Source of the DNA: Sphingomonas sp. JUb134
Lineage (GTDB): Bacteria > Pseudomonadota > Alphaproteobacteria > Sphingomonadales > Sphingomonadaceae
Assembly (NCBI RefSeq): GCF_004341505.2
Contig: NZ_SLYP02000001.1
Location: 1,313,001-1,377,000 of the forward strand
Reading direction: 5' to 3'
Length of the DNA: 64,000 nt
The position numbers and the translations under genes are program-made. Shown here piece after piece: positions 24,833-32,980 of this stretch (the stretch's first letter is position 1; each line of letters begins with the position of its first letter). A model generated the notes under the pieces. That model did not search any database. It saw only the letters and a list, made by a program, of their open reading frames with translations, and was not told the origin of the DNA.

Positions 24833-25134
24833 GTCCGTACGCCTCTCTCCTCCCGTTTAAACGCGCTGCCCCCAGCGCTAGATCCGGTAGATCGTCTTGG
24901 AAAGAGCCGGAGTCAAGGCGTGGGGCGGGGCGGTGGCTGTGCGGCGAGCTGGGCAACTTGGTGGCGCTGTTTCTGACCCGACGAGAAGGGTCTGATCCAG
25001 TTCAGTATCGAAGTGCACGGGTTTGAGTCTCCGGCGCTGAAAAGCTCCGCGCCGCCGCGAGCGCAACCGCTGGGTAGGTCAGACTACCCACGCCCATAGA
25101 CCAGCGACCAACACCAGCACTGTCAGGGCTCCGA
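24833..25134. other. About 300 bases with no supported gene
   Basis: No frame has a start, ribosome site and credible protein. On the minus strand the last 26 codons of one frame (stop at 25079) would encode a membrane helix, LLIGALTVLVLVAGLWAWVV, overlapping the end of the DUF6961-like gene, but no start codon supports it. Otherwise I see nothing. Confidence 0.4.
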
Positions 25135-25353
25135 TCAGTAGAGCTTCCGCGCGTGTCGCTGCGGGAGAGCGCCTTCGGTGTGCCCGTGTCGCAGCTGGGT
25201 CAGCATGACGTCGATCCGCCGCATCCTCTGCTCGCCTTCGCGGTCGCCCGCGTGCATCCTCGCCACGATCTGTTCGGCGACCCACAGCGGCGCCATTTCG
25301 CCGTGCGTGGCTTCGATCCTGCGTGCTTCCGCCCATAGTTCTGCCTCGCTCAT
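25135..25353 (-). CDS. DUF6961-like small protein
   Basis: ATG 25353 gives 72 residues. MSEAELWAEARRIEATHGEMAPLWVAEQI then AGDREGEQRMRRIDVMLTQL matches the helical pattern of DUF6961 proteins found in sphingomonad prophages and islands. Function unknown. A longer start at 25428 adds an unlikely extension. Confidence 0.7.
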   Translation of the reverse strand: MSEAELWAEARRIEATHGEMAPLWVAEQIVARMHAGDREGEQRMRRIDVMLTQLRHGHTEGALPQRHARKLY

Positions 25354-25451
25354 GCAACCTCTCGTAGTAATCTTTAGACAGTGCTGTCGTGTTGGTAAGG
25401 GCTGGACTTGATGCCAACCCTCGTTCAACTTCGCGTTCGGGAGGGAATCAC

Positions 25452-25637
25452 ATGCGCTACTTGCTGCTGGCTGCGATGCTCGTCGTTGGATCTCCGAACG
25501 TCAACCCGTGCAATGCGGCGTTTGCGGCGGCAGCGGCGTGCTGCAAAGTCTGCTCCAAGGGCAAGGCCTGTGGCAACAGCTGCATCGCGCGCAACAAAAC
25601 TTGTCATCAGCCGCGCGGCTGCGCCTGCGATGGCTGA
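25452..25637 (+). CDS. Secreted cysteine-rich peptide (61 aa)
   Basis: ATG 25452 after GGGAGG. A signal peptide (MRYLLLAAMLVVG) precedes a mature part with ten cysteines, including CCKVCSKGKACGNSCIAR and CHQPRGCAC. The spacing recalls short bacterial proteins I have seen with a CCKxCxxGKACG core, function unknown. It could bind metal or be disulfide-knotted in the periplasm. Its 3' end overlaps the next start by 8 bases. Confidence 0.72.
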   Translation: MRYLLLAAMLVVGSPNVNPCNAAFAAAAACCKVCSKGKACGNSCIARNKTCHQPRGCACDG

Positions 25638-25818
25638 GAAGATTCAGCCGTCAACCCGCCAGGATGACAGCCTCCTCGACGGACAAGGCAAGCTGGACGT
25701 CGCTAAGGTTGTGACGCGGATCGCAGTCGCTTGGTTAAGGAACCCACGCAATAAGATCCCCGCCGAAACGGTTCCGGAACTGCTGCGGCGCATCCATGAG
25801 GGGCTCGCGTCGCTTTAG
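25630..25818 (+). CDS. MucR/Ros-like N-terminal fragment without zinc finger (62 aa)
   Basis: ATG 25630 overlaps the end of the Cys-rich gene. KLDVAKVVTRIAVAWLRNPRNKIPAETVPELLRRIHEGLASL resembles the N-terminal oligomerisation half of MucR/Ros regulators. The C2H2 DNA-binding half is absent, so if expressed it might titrate a host MucR protein by mixed oligomers (inference). Confidence 0.58.
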   Translation: MAEKIQPSTRQDDSLLDGQGKLDVAKVVTRIAVAWLRNPRNKIPAETVPELLRRIHEGLASL

Positions 25819-25822
25819 CCGC

Positions 25823-26251
25823 TCAGCACCTATGTCGCTTCCAGTAGCGCCTCCATTGCAACACCGTTCCCGTGTCGACCATTGCGCAGGAGATATCACC
25901 GGCGACTGGAGACACGCACCAGGCGCCCGTCCTGCTGCCGATCGCCCGTCCAGTCGAGGTGCAGCGGAGCGCCGGCCCCCGCACCAGGACATGCCCTTGC
26001 TTGCTCTTGCCGGTCGCGGTCCCCAGCAGCCGGACGAGTGCCTGGCGCGCCTGCTCCGCCGTAGCGCGCGGGCAAGGTTGGTTGCTCCGGCAGGTGCCGT
26101 CGGACTCCCGCGCGGCGATCCCGGCCAATCGGATGCGTGGTCCTTCCTTGCACCAAACCGGTCCATCTCCGTCCCAAACACGGGTAGGAGTGCAGGTGAA
26201 CGTCTGGCCGGCAGGGATTACGGCTGCAGCTAGTGCGGCAAGGATGAGCAT
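25823..26251 (-). CDS. Exported thermonuclease (SNase-like) family protein
   Basis: Start ATG 26251 gives 142 residues with a signal peptide ending about VIPAGQ. FTCTPTRVWDGDGPVWC and GPRIRLAGIAARESDGTC are the first strands and substrate-site region of staphylococcal-nuclease-like domains. Several Cys suggest a periplasmic form. The catalytic Arg/Glu layout is only partly evident, so activity is uncertain. It converges on the MucR-like gene near attR. Confidence 0.72.
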   Translation of the reverse strand: MLILAALAAAVIPAGQTFTCTPTRVWDGDGPVWCKEGPRIRLAGIAARESDGTCRSNQPCPRATAEQARQALVRLLGTATGKSKQGHVLVRGPALRCTSTGRAIGSRTGAWCVSPVAGDISCAMVDTGTVLQWRRYWKRHRC

Positions 26252-26443
26252 GGCTCCCTCGCTAGCGCCGTGCAGTTCAGGCGTCCACGTAGAGGTGTTC
26301 GTTCGCTGATCGGCAGCCAGCCGCAGCGGCGCGGATGCCAAAGTTGGGACCGCACCGGGACCGCAAATCGCCCGATGTTCCTTAGCTGTTCCGCTTTATA
26401 GATCGGTGCAGCTAGGCGCTTTCTCTGTGATGAGGCAACGTTA

Positions 26444-26498
26444 GCTGCAATCGCACTGCAGAGGTCAGGGGTTCGATTCCCCTCAGCTCCACCACCCC
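26444..26498 (+). other. attR: second copy of the 55-bp tRNA-Ala repeat
   Basis: Identical to 14417-14471. It lacks the acceptor 5' strand and D-arm, so it is not a functional tRNA; it marks the right end of the element and is presumably the displaced original 3' end of the tRNA gene. Confidence 0.93.
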
Positions 26499-26586
26499 TT
26501 TCGCCGCCGGATCGCCGGGCGGCACGCCACCCGGGACATTGCAGGAAACCGGCACGCCTCCTTGAAGGTTGCGGCGCCTTCGGCTC

Positions 26587-26967
26587 TCAGTGCCGGTGTT
26601 CGCGGCGCAGTCGGTAGCGACCTTCCGAATAGACGTCGAACAGACCCTCGATGGCGGGGTGCTCGACCGGCTCGTCGCTCTCATCGACCACCAGGTTCTG
26701 CTGGCTGACATAGGCGATGTAGCTCGCCTCTGCATTCTCGGCGAGCAGGTGGTAGAAGGGCTGGTCCTTGCGCGGGCGGATCTCTTCCGGGATCGCTTCA
26801 TACCATTCGTCGCTGTTGGCGAAGACGGGGTCGACGTCGAAGACCACGCCGCGGAAGTCGAACAGGCGGTGGCGGACCACGTCGCCGATGGAAAAACGGG
26901 CATGCGCAACGGGCGGCATCGCCACCGGCGCATCGAGCAGGTTCCGGGGCTCGGACATTTCGATCAT
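26587..26967 (-). CDS. hspQ: Heat shock protein HspQ
   Basis: 126 residues from ATG 26967. FSIGDVVRHRLFDFRGVVFDVDPVFANSDEWYEAIP and DQPFYHLLAENAEASYIAYVSQQNLVVDES are the conserved blocks of HspQ (formerly hemimethylated DNA-binding YccV). In enterobacteria HspQ affects DnaA stability and Lon specificity. First host gene after attR. Confidence 0.93.
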   Translation of the reverse strand: MIEMSEPRNLLDAPVAMPPVAHARFSIGDVVRHRLFDFRGVVFDVDPVFANSDEWYEAIPEEIRPRKDQPFYHLLAENAEASYIAYVSQQNLVVDESDEPVEHPAIEGLFDVYSEGRYRLRREHRH

Positions 26968-27098
26968 GCACAATATCTAGTCCCGGGAGAAAAAGGCACA
27001 AGGAGGCGCTTGCACTCCTGAACGCTTTGGCCTAACGGCGACCGCTCGCTGACCGGCGCGCCGTTTCTTCTCAGGAACGGATCGCGCCAAACCTCTGC

Positions 27099-27188
27099 GG
27101 AGAGGTGCCGGAGTGGTCGATCGGGGCGGTCTCGAAAACCGTTGAGCCCGCAAGGGTTCCGAGGGTTCGAATCCCTCCCTCTCCGCCA
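27099..27188 (+). tRNA. tRNA-Ser (anticodon CGA)
   Basis: A 90-base type II tRNA with acceptor arm GGAGAGG/CCTCTCC and GCCA end, anticodon stem GCGGT/ACCGT with loop CTCGAAA (anticodon CGA), a long variable arm (GAGCCCGCAAGGGTTC) and T-loop GGTTCGAATCC. Reads UCG codons. No repeat of its 3' end is present nearby. Confidence 0.96.
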
Positions 27189-27278
27189 AGAGGCGCCGAG
27201 TCTACGCCGTGGCGCGATGTTCTGCGACATCGCTACCGAACGCCCCCGATATCCGGATCCGGTCAGTTCCTATATAGT

Positions 27279-28235
27279 TTAGTCGCCAACGGGCAGGAGC
27301 ACCAGCTTGCCATGCGCACGTCCGCCATGGCTCAACTCAAAGCCGGTGCGCCATTCATGGATAGGAAATGTGTGCGCAATGGGAATTGTGAAGCGTCCCT
27401 CCGCCGCAAGCTGTGCATAGCGGGCAAGTGCGTCGTAGCGTGGAATTAGGCCCGCTTCTCGACCTGTCGTGCGGACGCCGAGCCCCTCTTCATCAAAGTC
27501 GGTGATGCTCATTACCCGATCGGCGTCACCATCGACGATCCTGATCAAATCCGGCAACACCCCCGGTACCAGCGCCGTGTGGAATACCAGATCTGGCGCG
27601 CCCCCGGCGATCTCGCGAACGCGATCGACCATCCCGTCGCCGTAAGACGTGACCTTTGCACCCAGGTCTCGCAAACGCTCCGCGAAGGTCCTGCCGGCGG
27701 TCGTGATTGCGTGGGCGCCGCGCATCAGTGCGATCTGGACGGCAGCAAATCCTACCATCGTTCCGCCACCGTTGATTAGAATGGTCTGACCGGCGGACAA
27801 CCCAAGCAGATCGAGGCTACGAACGGCCGTCTCGACCGCCATGGGCAGCGCAGCCGCCTCGACAAAGTCCAAGCCTTCCGGAACAAGTTCCCATACAGCC
27901 AGAACCACTTGATCCGCCGCTCCGGCTGTCGAATAGCTCATATAATCTGGAACGCCGAACACACGGTCGCCCACGCGCACGTTCGTTACACCTTCGCCAA
28001 CAGCATCGACGGTTCCGGAAACGTCGAGCCCGACGCCGCCGGGCAGAGGTCCAGGCATAACCCCGAGGCAGAGAACCCAATCCATCGGATTCAAGGCGCA
28101 CGCGCGAACCCGAACGCGTATCTGGTTCGCACCCGGTTGCGGGACTGGCGCCTCTTCGAGCCGAAGCACGTCCGACCATTGCCCATAGCGATGAAAGCGC
28201 AGGCTTCTCATTGTCGCGTGTTCGTCGTCGCTCAT
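27279..28235 (-). CDS. Quinone oxidoreductase-like MDR family protein
   Basis: 318 residues from ATG 28235 behind AGGAG. VRVRACALNPMDWVLCLGVMP and GLDVSGTVDAVGEGVTNVRVGDRVFG are GroES-like domain blocks, and ILINGGGTMVGFAAVQIALMRGA is the NADP site. Zinc ligands are missing, as in quinone oxidoreductases. Divergent from a TetR gene across a palindromic operator, so probably its main target. GC content is lower than in neighbours, suggesting acquisition. Confidence 0.9.
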   Translation of the reverse strand: MSDDEHATMRSLRFHRYGQWSDVLRLEEAPVPQPGANQIRVRVRACALNPMDWVLCLGVMPGPLPGGVGLDVSGTVDAVGEGVTNVRVGDRVFGVPDYMSYSTAGAADQVVLAVWELVPEGLDFVEAAALPMAVETAVRSLDLLGLSAGQTILINGGGTMVGFAAVQIALMRGAHAITTAGRTFAERLRDLGAKVTSYGDGMVDRVREIAGGAPDLVFHTALVPGVLPDLIRIVDGDADRVMSITDFDEEGLGVRTTGREAGLIPRYDALARYAQLAAEGRFTIPIAHTFPIHEWRTGFELSHGGRAHGKLVLLPVGD

Positions 28236-28267
28236 GGCTTGCTCCTGCGAAGGTTACTCTCTAGGGT

Positions 28268-28306
28268 GTCAGTCGCTGACTATACGTTCAATAGTCAGTG
28301 ACTGAC
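28268..28306. promoter_or_regulatory. Double palindromic TetR operator in divergent promoter
   Basis: Arms 28268-28283 and 28291-28306 are 16-base inverted repeats with one mismatch. Each arm is itself a palindrome of GTCAGT-N-ACTGAC type (perfect in the right arm). The site lies between the oxidoreductase and tetR starts, the expected place for autoregulation plus repression of the neighbour. Confidence 0.82.
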
Positions 28307-28325
28307 AAGAGGATGTTGCAGATTC

Positions 28326-28901
28326 GTGCCACGAAACCGAGAGCAGGTGCGTCGCCGCCTCCAGCAGGCCGCTTTGGAATTATTTCGCGAGCGCGGGTTC
28401 GATGCGACGACTGCAGCAGAAATCGCACAACGGGCCGGTGTCACGGAACGCACTTTCTTCCGGCACTTTCCCGACAAGCGCGAGATCCTGTTTGATGGCG
28501 AGGATGCCTTTGCGGCGGCGCTGGTTGACGGAGTAGCCAACGCACCCCAGGCCTTTGGGCCGCTTCAAATCCTGTTTCGCGCCTTTGAGACCGTAGAGCA
28601 GATACTCGAATTCAATCGCCCATTCTCGGAGCCCCGGGCTCAGATCATCGCCGATGCGCCAGCTTTGCGTGAACGCGAACTGGCAAAAACAGAAGCATTG
28701 AAGAGTGCGTTGGCGGCAGCCTTGCTGGAACGCGGTGTAAAGGATCGTCTGGCAATGCTCGCCGCTCAGACTGGCATGGCGGCATTTAGCCAGGCTTTTT
28801 ATGCATGGCTGAAAGATCCCTCGCGCAAATTGCACGAACACCTCATCGAAGCCTTCAGCGATCTTGACACATTGTGGCCGTTTCGCGGGGCGATCTGCTA
28901 G
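28326..28901 (+). CDS. TetR/AcrR-family regulator
   Basis: GTG 28326 gives 191 residues. ALELFRERGFDATTAAEIAQ and AGVTERTFFRHFPDKREILF form the N-terminal helix-turn-helix; the C-terminal ligand domain is variable. Probable repressor of itself and of the divergent MDR oxidoreductase through the operator at 28268-28306. Inducer unknown, possibly an electrophile or quinone. Confidence 0.92.
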   Translation: MPRNREQVRRRLQQAALELFRERGFDATTAAEIAQRAGVTERTFFRHFPDKREILFDGEDAFAAALVDGVANAPQAFGPLQILFRAFETVEQILEFNRPFSEPRAQIIADAPALRERELAKTEALKSALAAALLERGVKDRLAMLAAQTGMAAFSQAFYAWLKDPSRKLHEHLIEAFSDLDTLWPFRGAIC

Positions 28902-29260
28902 CCGGCGGGATAAGAGACCTAATGACCCTGGAATATTGAGGCCAATCAGCCGCGGAGCCAACCGAGCGGCGTTAGAGGCGATAGCGTAGACGTAGTGCTC
29001 ATCATCGGGCGCGGCCCGCCAAGAGGTCGCCTTTCCAAGCATTGGTGAGATTCCTCTGGTTGCCCGTTCGGCTGCCACTCTGAGGTGGCTGCGCACGAAC
29101 GGCCGAGCATCCGGCTCATTCCCTGGCTCAGGGATGGGGCGGCGCTTCACGCAGCCGCACCGGGGCTGCGGACATATCCGGACCATGATCGGTAGTTCTG
29201 CCGATGGCGAACCCGGCCCTCGAGAGCCTTTACTCCTGATCCAAGGACAGGAGACCCCCG
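28902..29260. other. 359 bases without a supported gene
   Basis: Open frames here are short or antisense to neighbours. A minus-strand frame (about 28960-29090) has some protein-like composition but no start and no recognisable family. The end of the stretch holds the ACAGGAGA ribosome site of the next gene. Confidence 0.4.
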
Positions 29261-29953
29261 ATGAGAAGCTTTGCGATCGTAGCGTCGCTCCTGCTGGCAA
29301 CAGCGACCGTGCCGGCCGCGATCGCGCAGGACGAACACAGCTGGGACAACCTGCTGCGCGTCAAGGCCAAGAAGATGGACGCGGTGTATCTGCTGCCGCA
29401 GGCGGACTTCCGCGGCTATACCAAGGTGATGCTGGATCCGACGCAGGTCGCGATGCGCAAGGACTGGAAGCGCGATCGCAACAACGAAACGGTGGGCATC
29501 TTCGAGGACGTGACCGACAGGGACGTCACCCGTATTCTCACCGAGGCGCGGACGGGGTTCGAGAAGCTGCTTCGCGAGGCCTATACCAAGGCGGGCTACC
29601 AGATCGTCACCGAACCCGCCGCCGACGTTCTTCGGATCGAGACCGCCGTGGTGGACATCGACGTCGAGGCGCCGGACACCATGTCCGCCGGGATGACGCG
29701 CGTATACACGCACGAAGCCGGAGGTGCGGTCCTGGTGGTGGAAGCGCGCGACTCGGTCACCGGTGCCGTGCTCGGACGCGCGGTAGACGGGGACACGACG
29801 GGCGACCTCGGCCCCTATCTGCGCAACCGGGCGACGAATACCGGCGAGTTCGAGCAGCTTTTCTCGCACTGGGCGAAGGTGAGCGTCGACGGCCTTGCGG
29901 AACTGAAGCAACTGTCGCCGGTGGATGCGCAGGGACGCCTCGCCAAACGTTGA
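29261..29953 (+). CDS. Exported DUF3313-family protein
   Basis: 230 residues from ATG 29261 with a signal peptide ending AIAQ-D. The mature part (MDAVYLLPQADFRGYTKVMLDPTQVAMRKDW, GFEKLLREAYTKAGYQIV, VLRIETAVVDIDVEAPD, VVEARDSVTGAVLGRAVD) fits DUF3313, whose members are often outer-membrane lipoproteins; here no lipobox is seen. Role unknown. Confidence 0.8.
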   Translation: MRSFAIVASLLLATATVPAAIAQDEHSWDNLLRVKAKKMDAVYLLPQADFRGYTKVMLDPTQVAMRKDWKRDRNNETVGIFEDVTDRDVTRILTEARTGFEKLLREAYTKAGYQIVTEPAADVLRIETAVVDIDVEAPDTMSAGMTRVYTHEAGGAVLVVEARDSVTGAVLGRAVDGDTTGDLGPYLRNRATNTGEFEQLFSHWAKVSVDGLAELKQLSPVDAQGRLAKR

Positions 29954-30111
29954 ACAGGCGAAGGTAGAAGGGCTGATCACTTGCGCGGGAAGTTTGCCCC
30001 CGCGCGAACGCCTGCTGCTCGCCGCGCGGGTGAGCCGCTGGATCATCGAGGAAAATGGAAGCGGCAGAGAGTTGGAGCGGCGCATCCGATCGCCGGTACG
30101 CGCTGTCAGCC

Positions 30112-31547
30112 TCAGCGTTCCAGCCCCAACGCCCCGCGATCGGCGGTGGCGGCCGCGAGTTCCGCGCGCGCGCCCGCGATGCGACTTTGCGCGTCAACCA
30201 CTCGCACGCGTGCATCCGTCGCCGTTTCCTCACGCTGGTTCACGAGGAAAAAGTTGCTTGAACCCAACTCGAACCGGCGGCGTTCGGCGGCCACCAGCCG
30301 TTCTGCAAGCTGGAGTTCCTGTTCGGCAATCGCGGCCAGCCGTTCGGCCGCGTCGATACCGATGGTGATGCCGTCCACTTCCACCGCGATCTGATCGCGC
30401 AGGAACCGACTGCGCGCCTCCAGCGCGTCCATCTCTGCACGCGCCTCCGCGACGCGACCCCGCGCGGCGCGGTTTTCAGCGGCACGGAGAAGCGGACCCC
30501 GATTGCGGCTTCGAGCGGCGTGCGGGACGGGCCGCCCAAGCCCTCGTGGCCGACATCCTTGCCGACCTCTCCGCGGAGGTCGAGCCGCGGCCGAAGTTCG
30601 TTCTGCGCCAGCGCCAGGCGCGCCGTATCCTGATCGATGCGCGCCAGCAGCGCCTGAAGGTCGGGACGTCCCCGTGCGAAATCCGGACGGGGGACGGCGG
30701 CCACGCCGGACAGGGCGTCCGCATCGCGGGGCAGGCGCTCCGGCCCGACCCGTACCGGCTCTCCTGCCTCGTTCCGCAGGTAGAGCGACAAGGTGTTGGC
30801 CGCAGCCTGGAACTTGCCCTCCGCCCGCACCACCCGCGCACAAGATTTTGGTCGTTTTCGGCCAGAAGGATTTCGGGTCGGGCCCCGAGTTGCACCTGAC
30901 GCGCCAGACCGCCGCGTCGGCTCTCCGACAGACTCGAGCAGGTCGCGGTAGGCGCGCAGCCGCAGGTCCGCGGCGACCCAGGTCTGATAGGCGTCGATGA
31001 CCCGCCGCTGCACGCCGGTCGCCACTGCCTCCCGTTCGAAGCGCGCGATGTCGATGTCGCCGGATGCCAAGGTGCGCCGCGTGCGGCGCTCGTCCACCAG
31101 CCGATCCCGGAGCAGGGAGTAGAGCGCGCCGACTTTCACCTCCCCCAGGCGGTTGGTGTGATTCTCGTCCTCATAGACGGGAAAGGCGCCGCGGCTGACG
31201 CGGTAGCCACCGTAGACATAGCCCCCATTGCCGTCAGCGGGCGCGTCGCGCGCGTTCCGGCGACGGTTCCATCGCAATAGCCCAGGACTCGCGATCGGCC
31301 ATCGATCTCGAACACGATGTCGAATACGCCAGGGACTCAGGGCGTGTCATTCGGCGACGCGTACCCGTGCCAGTGCCTCGACGATCTGCGGCGCTGCGCG
31401 GGCGGAGGCGCGCAACACTTCCTCCAAGGTCAGCGGCGCGGATGCCGGCGTCGCTGCCTCAGCGGCTGCATTCCGCTGGGGCGCTGCAGAGGTGGCGGAA
31501 TCGGGCGCAGTGATGAGCGCGGGTATGAGGAGCAGGGACCGGATCAT
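30112..31547 (-). pseudogene. TolC-family outer-membrane exporter, several frameshifts
   Basis: The parts recognisable in successive frames are: a signal peptide and LTLEEVLRASARAAPQIVEA (stop near 31347); then NGGYVYGGYRVSRGAFPVYEDENHTNRLGEVKVG and IDAYQTWVAADLRLRAYRDLLESVGE; then, in a third frame, QLGARPEILLAENDQNLVRG; back for FQAAANTLSLYLRNEAGEP and RPRLDLRGEVGKD; and finally RRRFELGSSNFFLVNQREE to the stop at 30112. At least four frame changes are needed, so the gene is inactive unless the sequence has errors. TolC family proteins form export channels for efflux or type I secretion. Confidence 0.85.
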
Positions 31548-31780
31548 TCCGACTTCCCCACCTTGGCGGCGACCTTGCTGCTATCTTCCCTCGTGTCGCT
31601 CTTCTCAGTCGCGGCCGGACGACGAGCCGAGCCGCGTATCCAGCCCCAGCGGTAGGCTGGCCAGGCGAGCGCGCCGAGGTCGGCCCCGCCGATTTGGATC
31701 AGCCCGCTTTCGGGATGGGCATGCCACTTCAACAACAACGCCAGCCGATGCTCGGCACCGGACTCGACTATAGCCTTCAT
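31544..31780 (-). CDS. Small hypothetical protein upstream of the tolC-like pseudogene
   Basis: ATG 31780 gives 78 residues, and its stop overlaps the start of the tolC-like frame (ATGA), so it was cotranscribed. HRLALLLKWHAHPESGLIQIGG and ALAWPAYRWGWIRG show no known domain; the tail is charged. It may itself be a fragment of a longer gene. It overlaps the start of the divergent LysR pseudogene by two bases. Confidence 0.5.
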   Translation of the reverse strand: MKAIVESGAEHRLALLLKWHAHPESGLIQIGGADLGALAWPAYRWGWIRGSARRPAATEKSDTREDSSKVAAKVGKSE

Positions 31781-32673
31781 GCTTACCCTGCGGCAGCGCC
31801 ACTATCTGCTGGCCATTGCGGACACCGGATCCTTTGCGATGGCGGCGCGCCCCGCCAACGTCTCGCAGCCGACGCTCAGTCGACAGGTACGCGGGCTTGA
31901 GGAGCGGGTGGGTGTGCGGTTGGTGGAACGCAGCACCACGGGCGCCGTGCTGACGCCGATCAGCCGGAGTATCGTCGCGACGGCGCGTCGGATGTTGAGT
32001 GATGCGCGAGACATCATCGCCCTCGCAGGCGGAGCTTCGGACAGCCGGGCCGGCACGTTGAAGCTGGGCACGACCCCCACGCTTGGTTCGTATCTCCTGT
32101 CTCCGATCATTGCCGAACTGCATCGGACGGCCCCGCGTCTGCGCCTGCACGTGTGCGAGGGCATCCCGACGAACAGGTGCTCGAACTCTCGCGAGGGAAC
32201 ATTGATGTCTTGCTGGGGCCGCTGCCGATAACCGGCGACGATCTGATGAGTTCCGTGAGCCGCTCCACCTCGTCGCGGCGCTAGACCATCCTCTGGGGCT
32301 CGACGGAGCGGTGACTCGCGATGACCTGGCGGGCAGCCCGCTTCTGACGCTGGATCCCCGACATCACCTCGCCTGACAGGCAGGTGATGTCGCCCAGGCC
32401 TACGACATGAAGATTGCGCCGGATTACTACGGCACAAGTCTGGACAGTCTGCACCAGATGGTAGCGAGCGGGCCGGGACTGGCTCTGCTGCCGAGCCTCT
32501 ATCTCCGGTCCGAGGTGGGCGGGGCCGCAGGCAACAAAATCCTGCCTATCGAGGGGTGGCGAGCCCATCGGTCGATCGCCATGGCCTGGCGGAGGCAGTC
32601 ATCGATGAGCACGGCTTTCAAGCTGATAGCCGAACACGTACAGGCCAGTGCGAAGCGCTTGCTGGTGGGATAG
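31779..32673 (+). pseudogene. LysR-family regulator, frameshifted and interrupted
   Basis: The first 130 codons are intact (MLTLRQRHYLLAIADTGSF, NVSQPTLSRQVRGLEERVG, the winged helix-turn-helix). After LRLHVCEGIP the frame shifts: the proper continuation EQVLELSRGNIDVLLGPLP is in another frame. In-frame stops follow near 32240 and 32377, and the effector domain resumes at 32407 (YYGTSLDSLHQMVASGPGLA, LLPSLYLRSE). It is OxyR/LysR-like. It lies divergent from the decayed exporter operon and upstream of paoA. Confidence 0.85.
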
Positions 32674-32980
32674 TCTCCGGAAGGTCTGCCGCGGCATGTC
32701 AACGGACCCCCGGCACGTTCGATGCACCCGCACACGTTGCGCGGACGGCGCCGATGCCGTCCGACGTTGTGGCAAAGCGTCTCGGGCGGGAATGTGTCAC
32801 GGGAGAGGTCGCTAGCCTCCACCGTCCTCACCCAATTCGATGAAGAACATTCATCGCCTCGTTGAGCTGCTTTGCGGGCGCGATCGCCTGTGCCAAGCGT
32901 TAGAAAGAGTTGCGCGCAACGGCGGTGCGGCCATGCGTATGCGCGGCGCTGACGGACCGGCGAAGGAAGGAACCTTTATC
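32674..32980. other. 307-base leader upstream of paoA
   Basis: No gene supported. The paoA frame is open upstream to TTG-type codons near 32840, but that extension shows no conserved features and would bury the Tat signal. The GAAGGAAGGA ribosome site is at its end. Confidence 0.4.

Larger units (their letters stand above)
14417..26498. mobile_element. 12-kb phage-derived element integrated in tRNA-Ala(CGC)
   Basis: The element is bounded by the 55-bp att repeats. It holds a tyrosine integrase next to attL, a leftward chain of six small unknown genes, and a rightward late module (tail-fibre-like protein, two membrane proteins of holin type, GH108 endolysin, Rz and Rz1). Small cargo genes lie near attR. 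No terminase, portal, capsid, tail-tube, replication or repressor gene is recognisable. It is best read as a prophage remnant left by an internal deletion, or a minimal phage-related element that kept lysis genes. Confidence 0.88.

Noticed and set aside
25079..25417. 112-codon minus-strand frame ending in a membrane helix
   Set aside because: Most of it overlaps the DUF6961-like gene in another frame and is Arg/Ala-rich; the helix part has no start codon.
26444..26498. Second tRNA-Ala gene
   Set aside because: Only the 3' 51 tRNA bases are present; the acceptor 5' strand and D-arm are missing, so it is attR.
14417..26498. A complete active prophage
   Set aside because: No packaging, head, tail-tube or replication genes are visible and the element is far too short.
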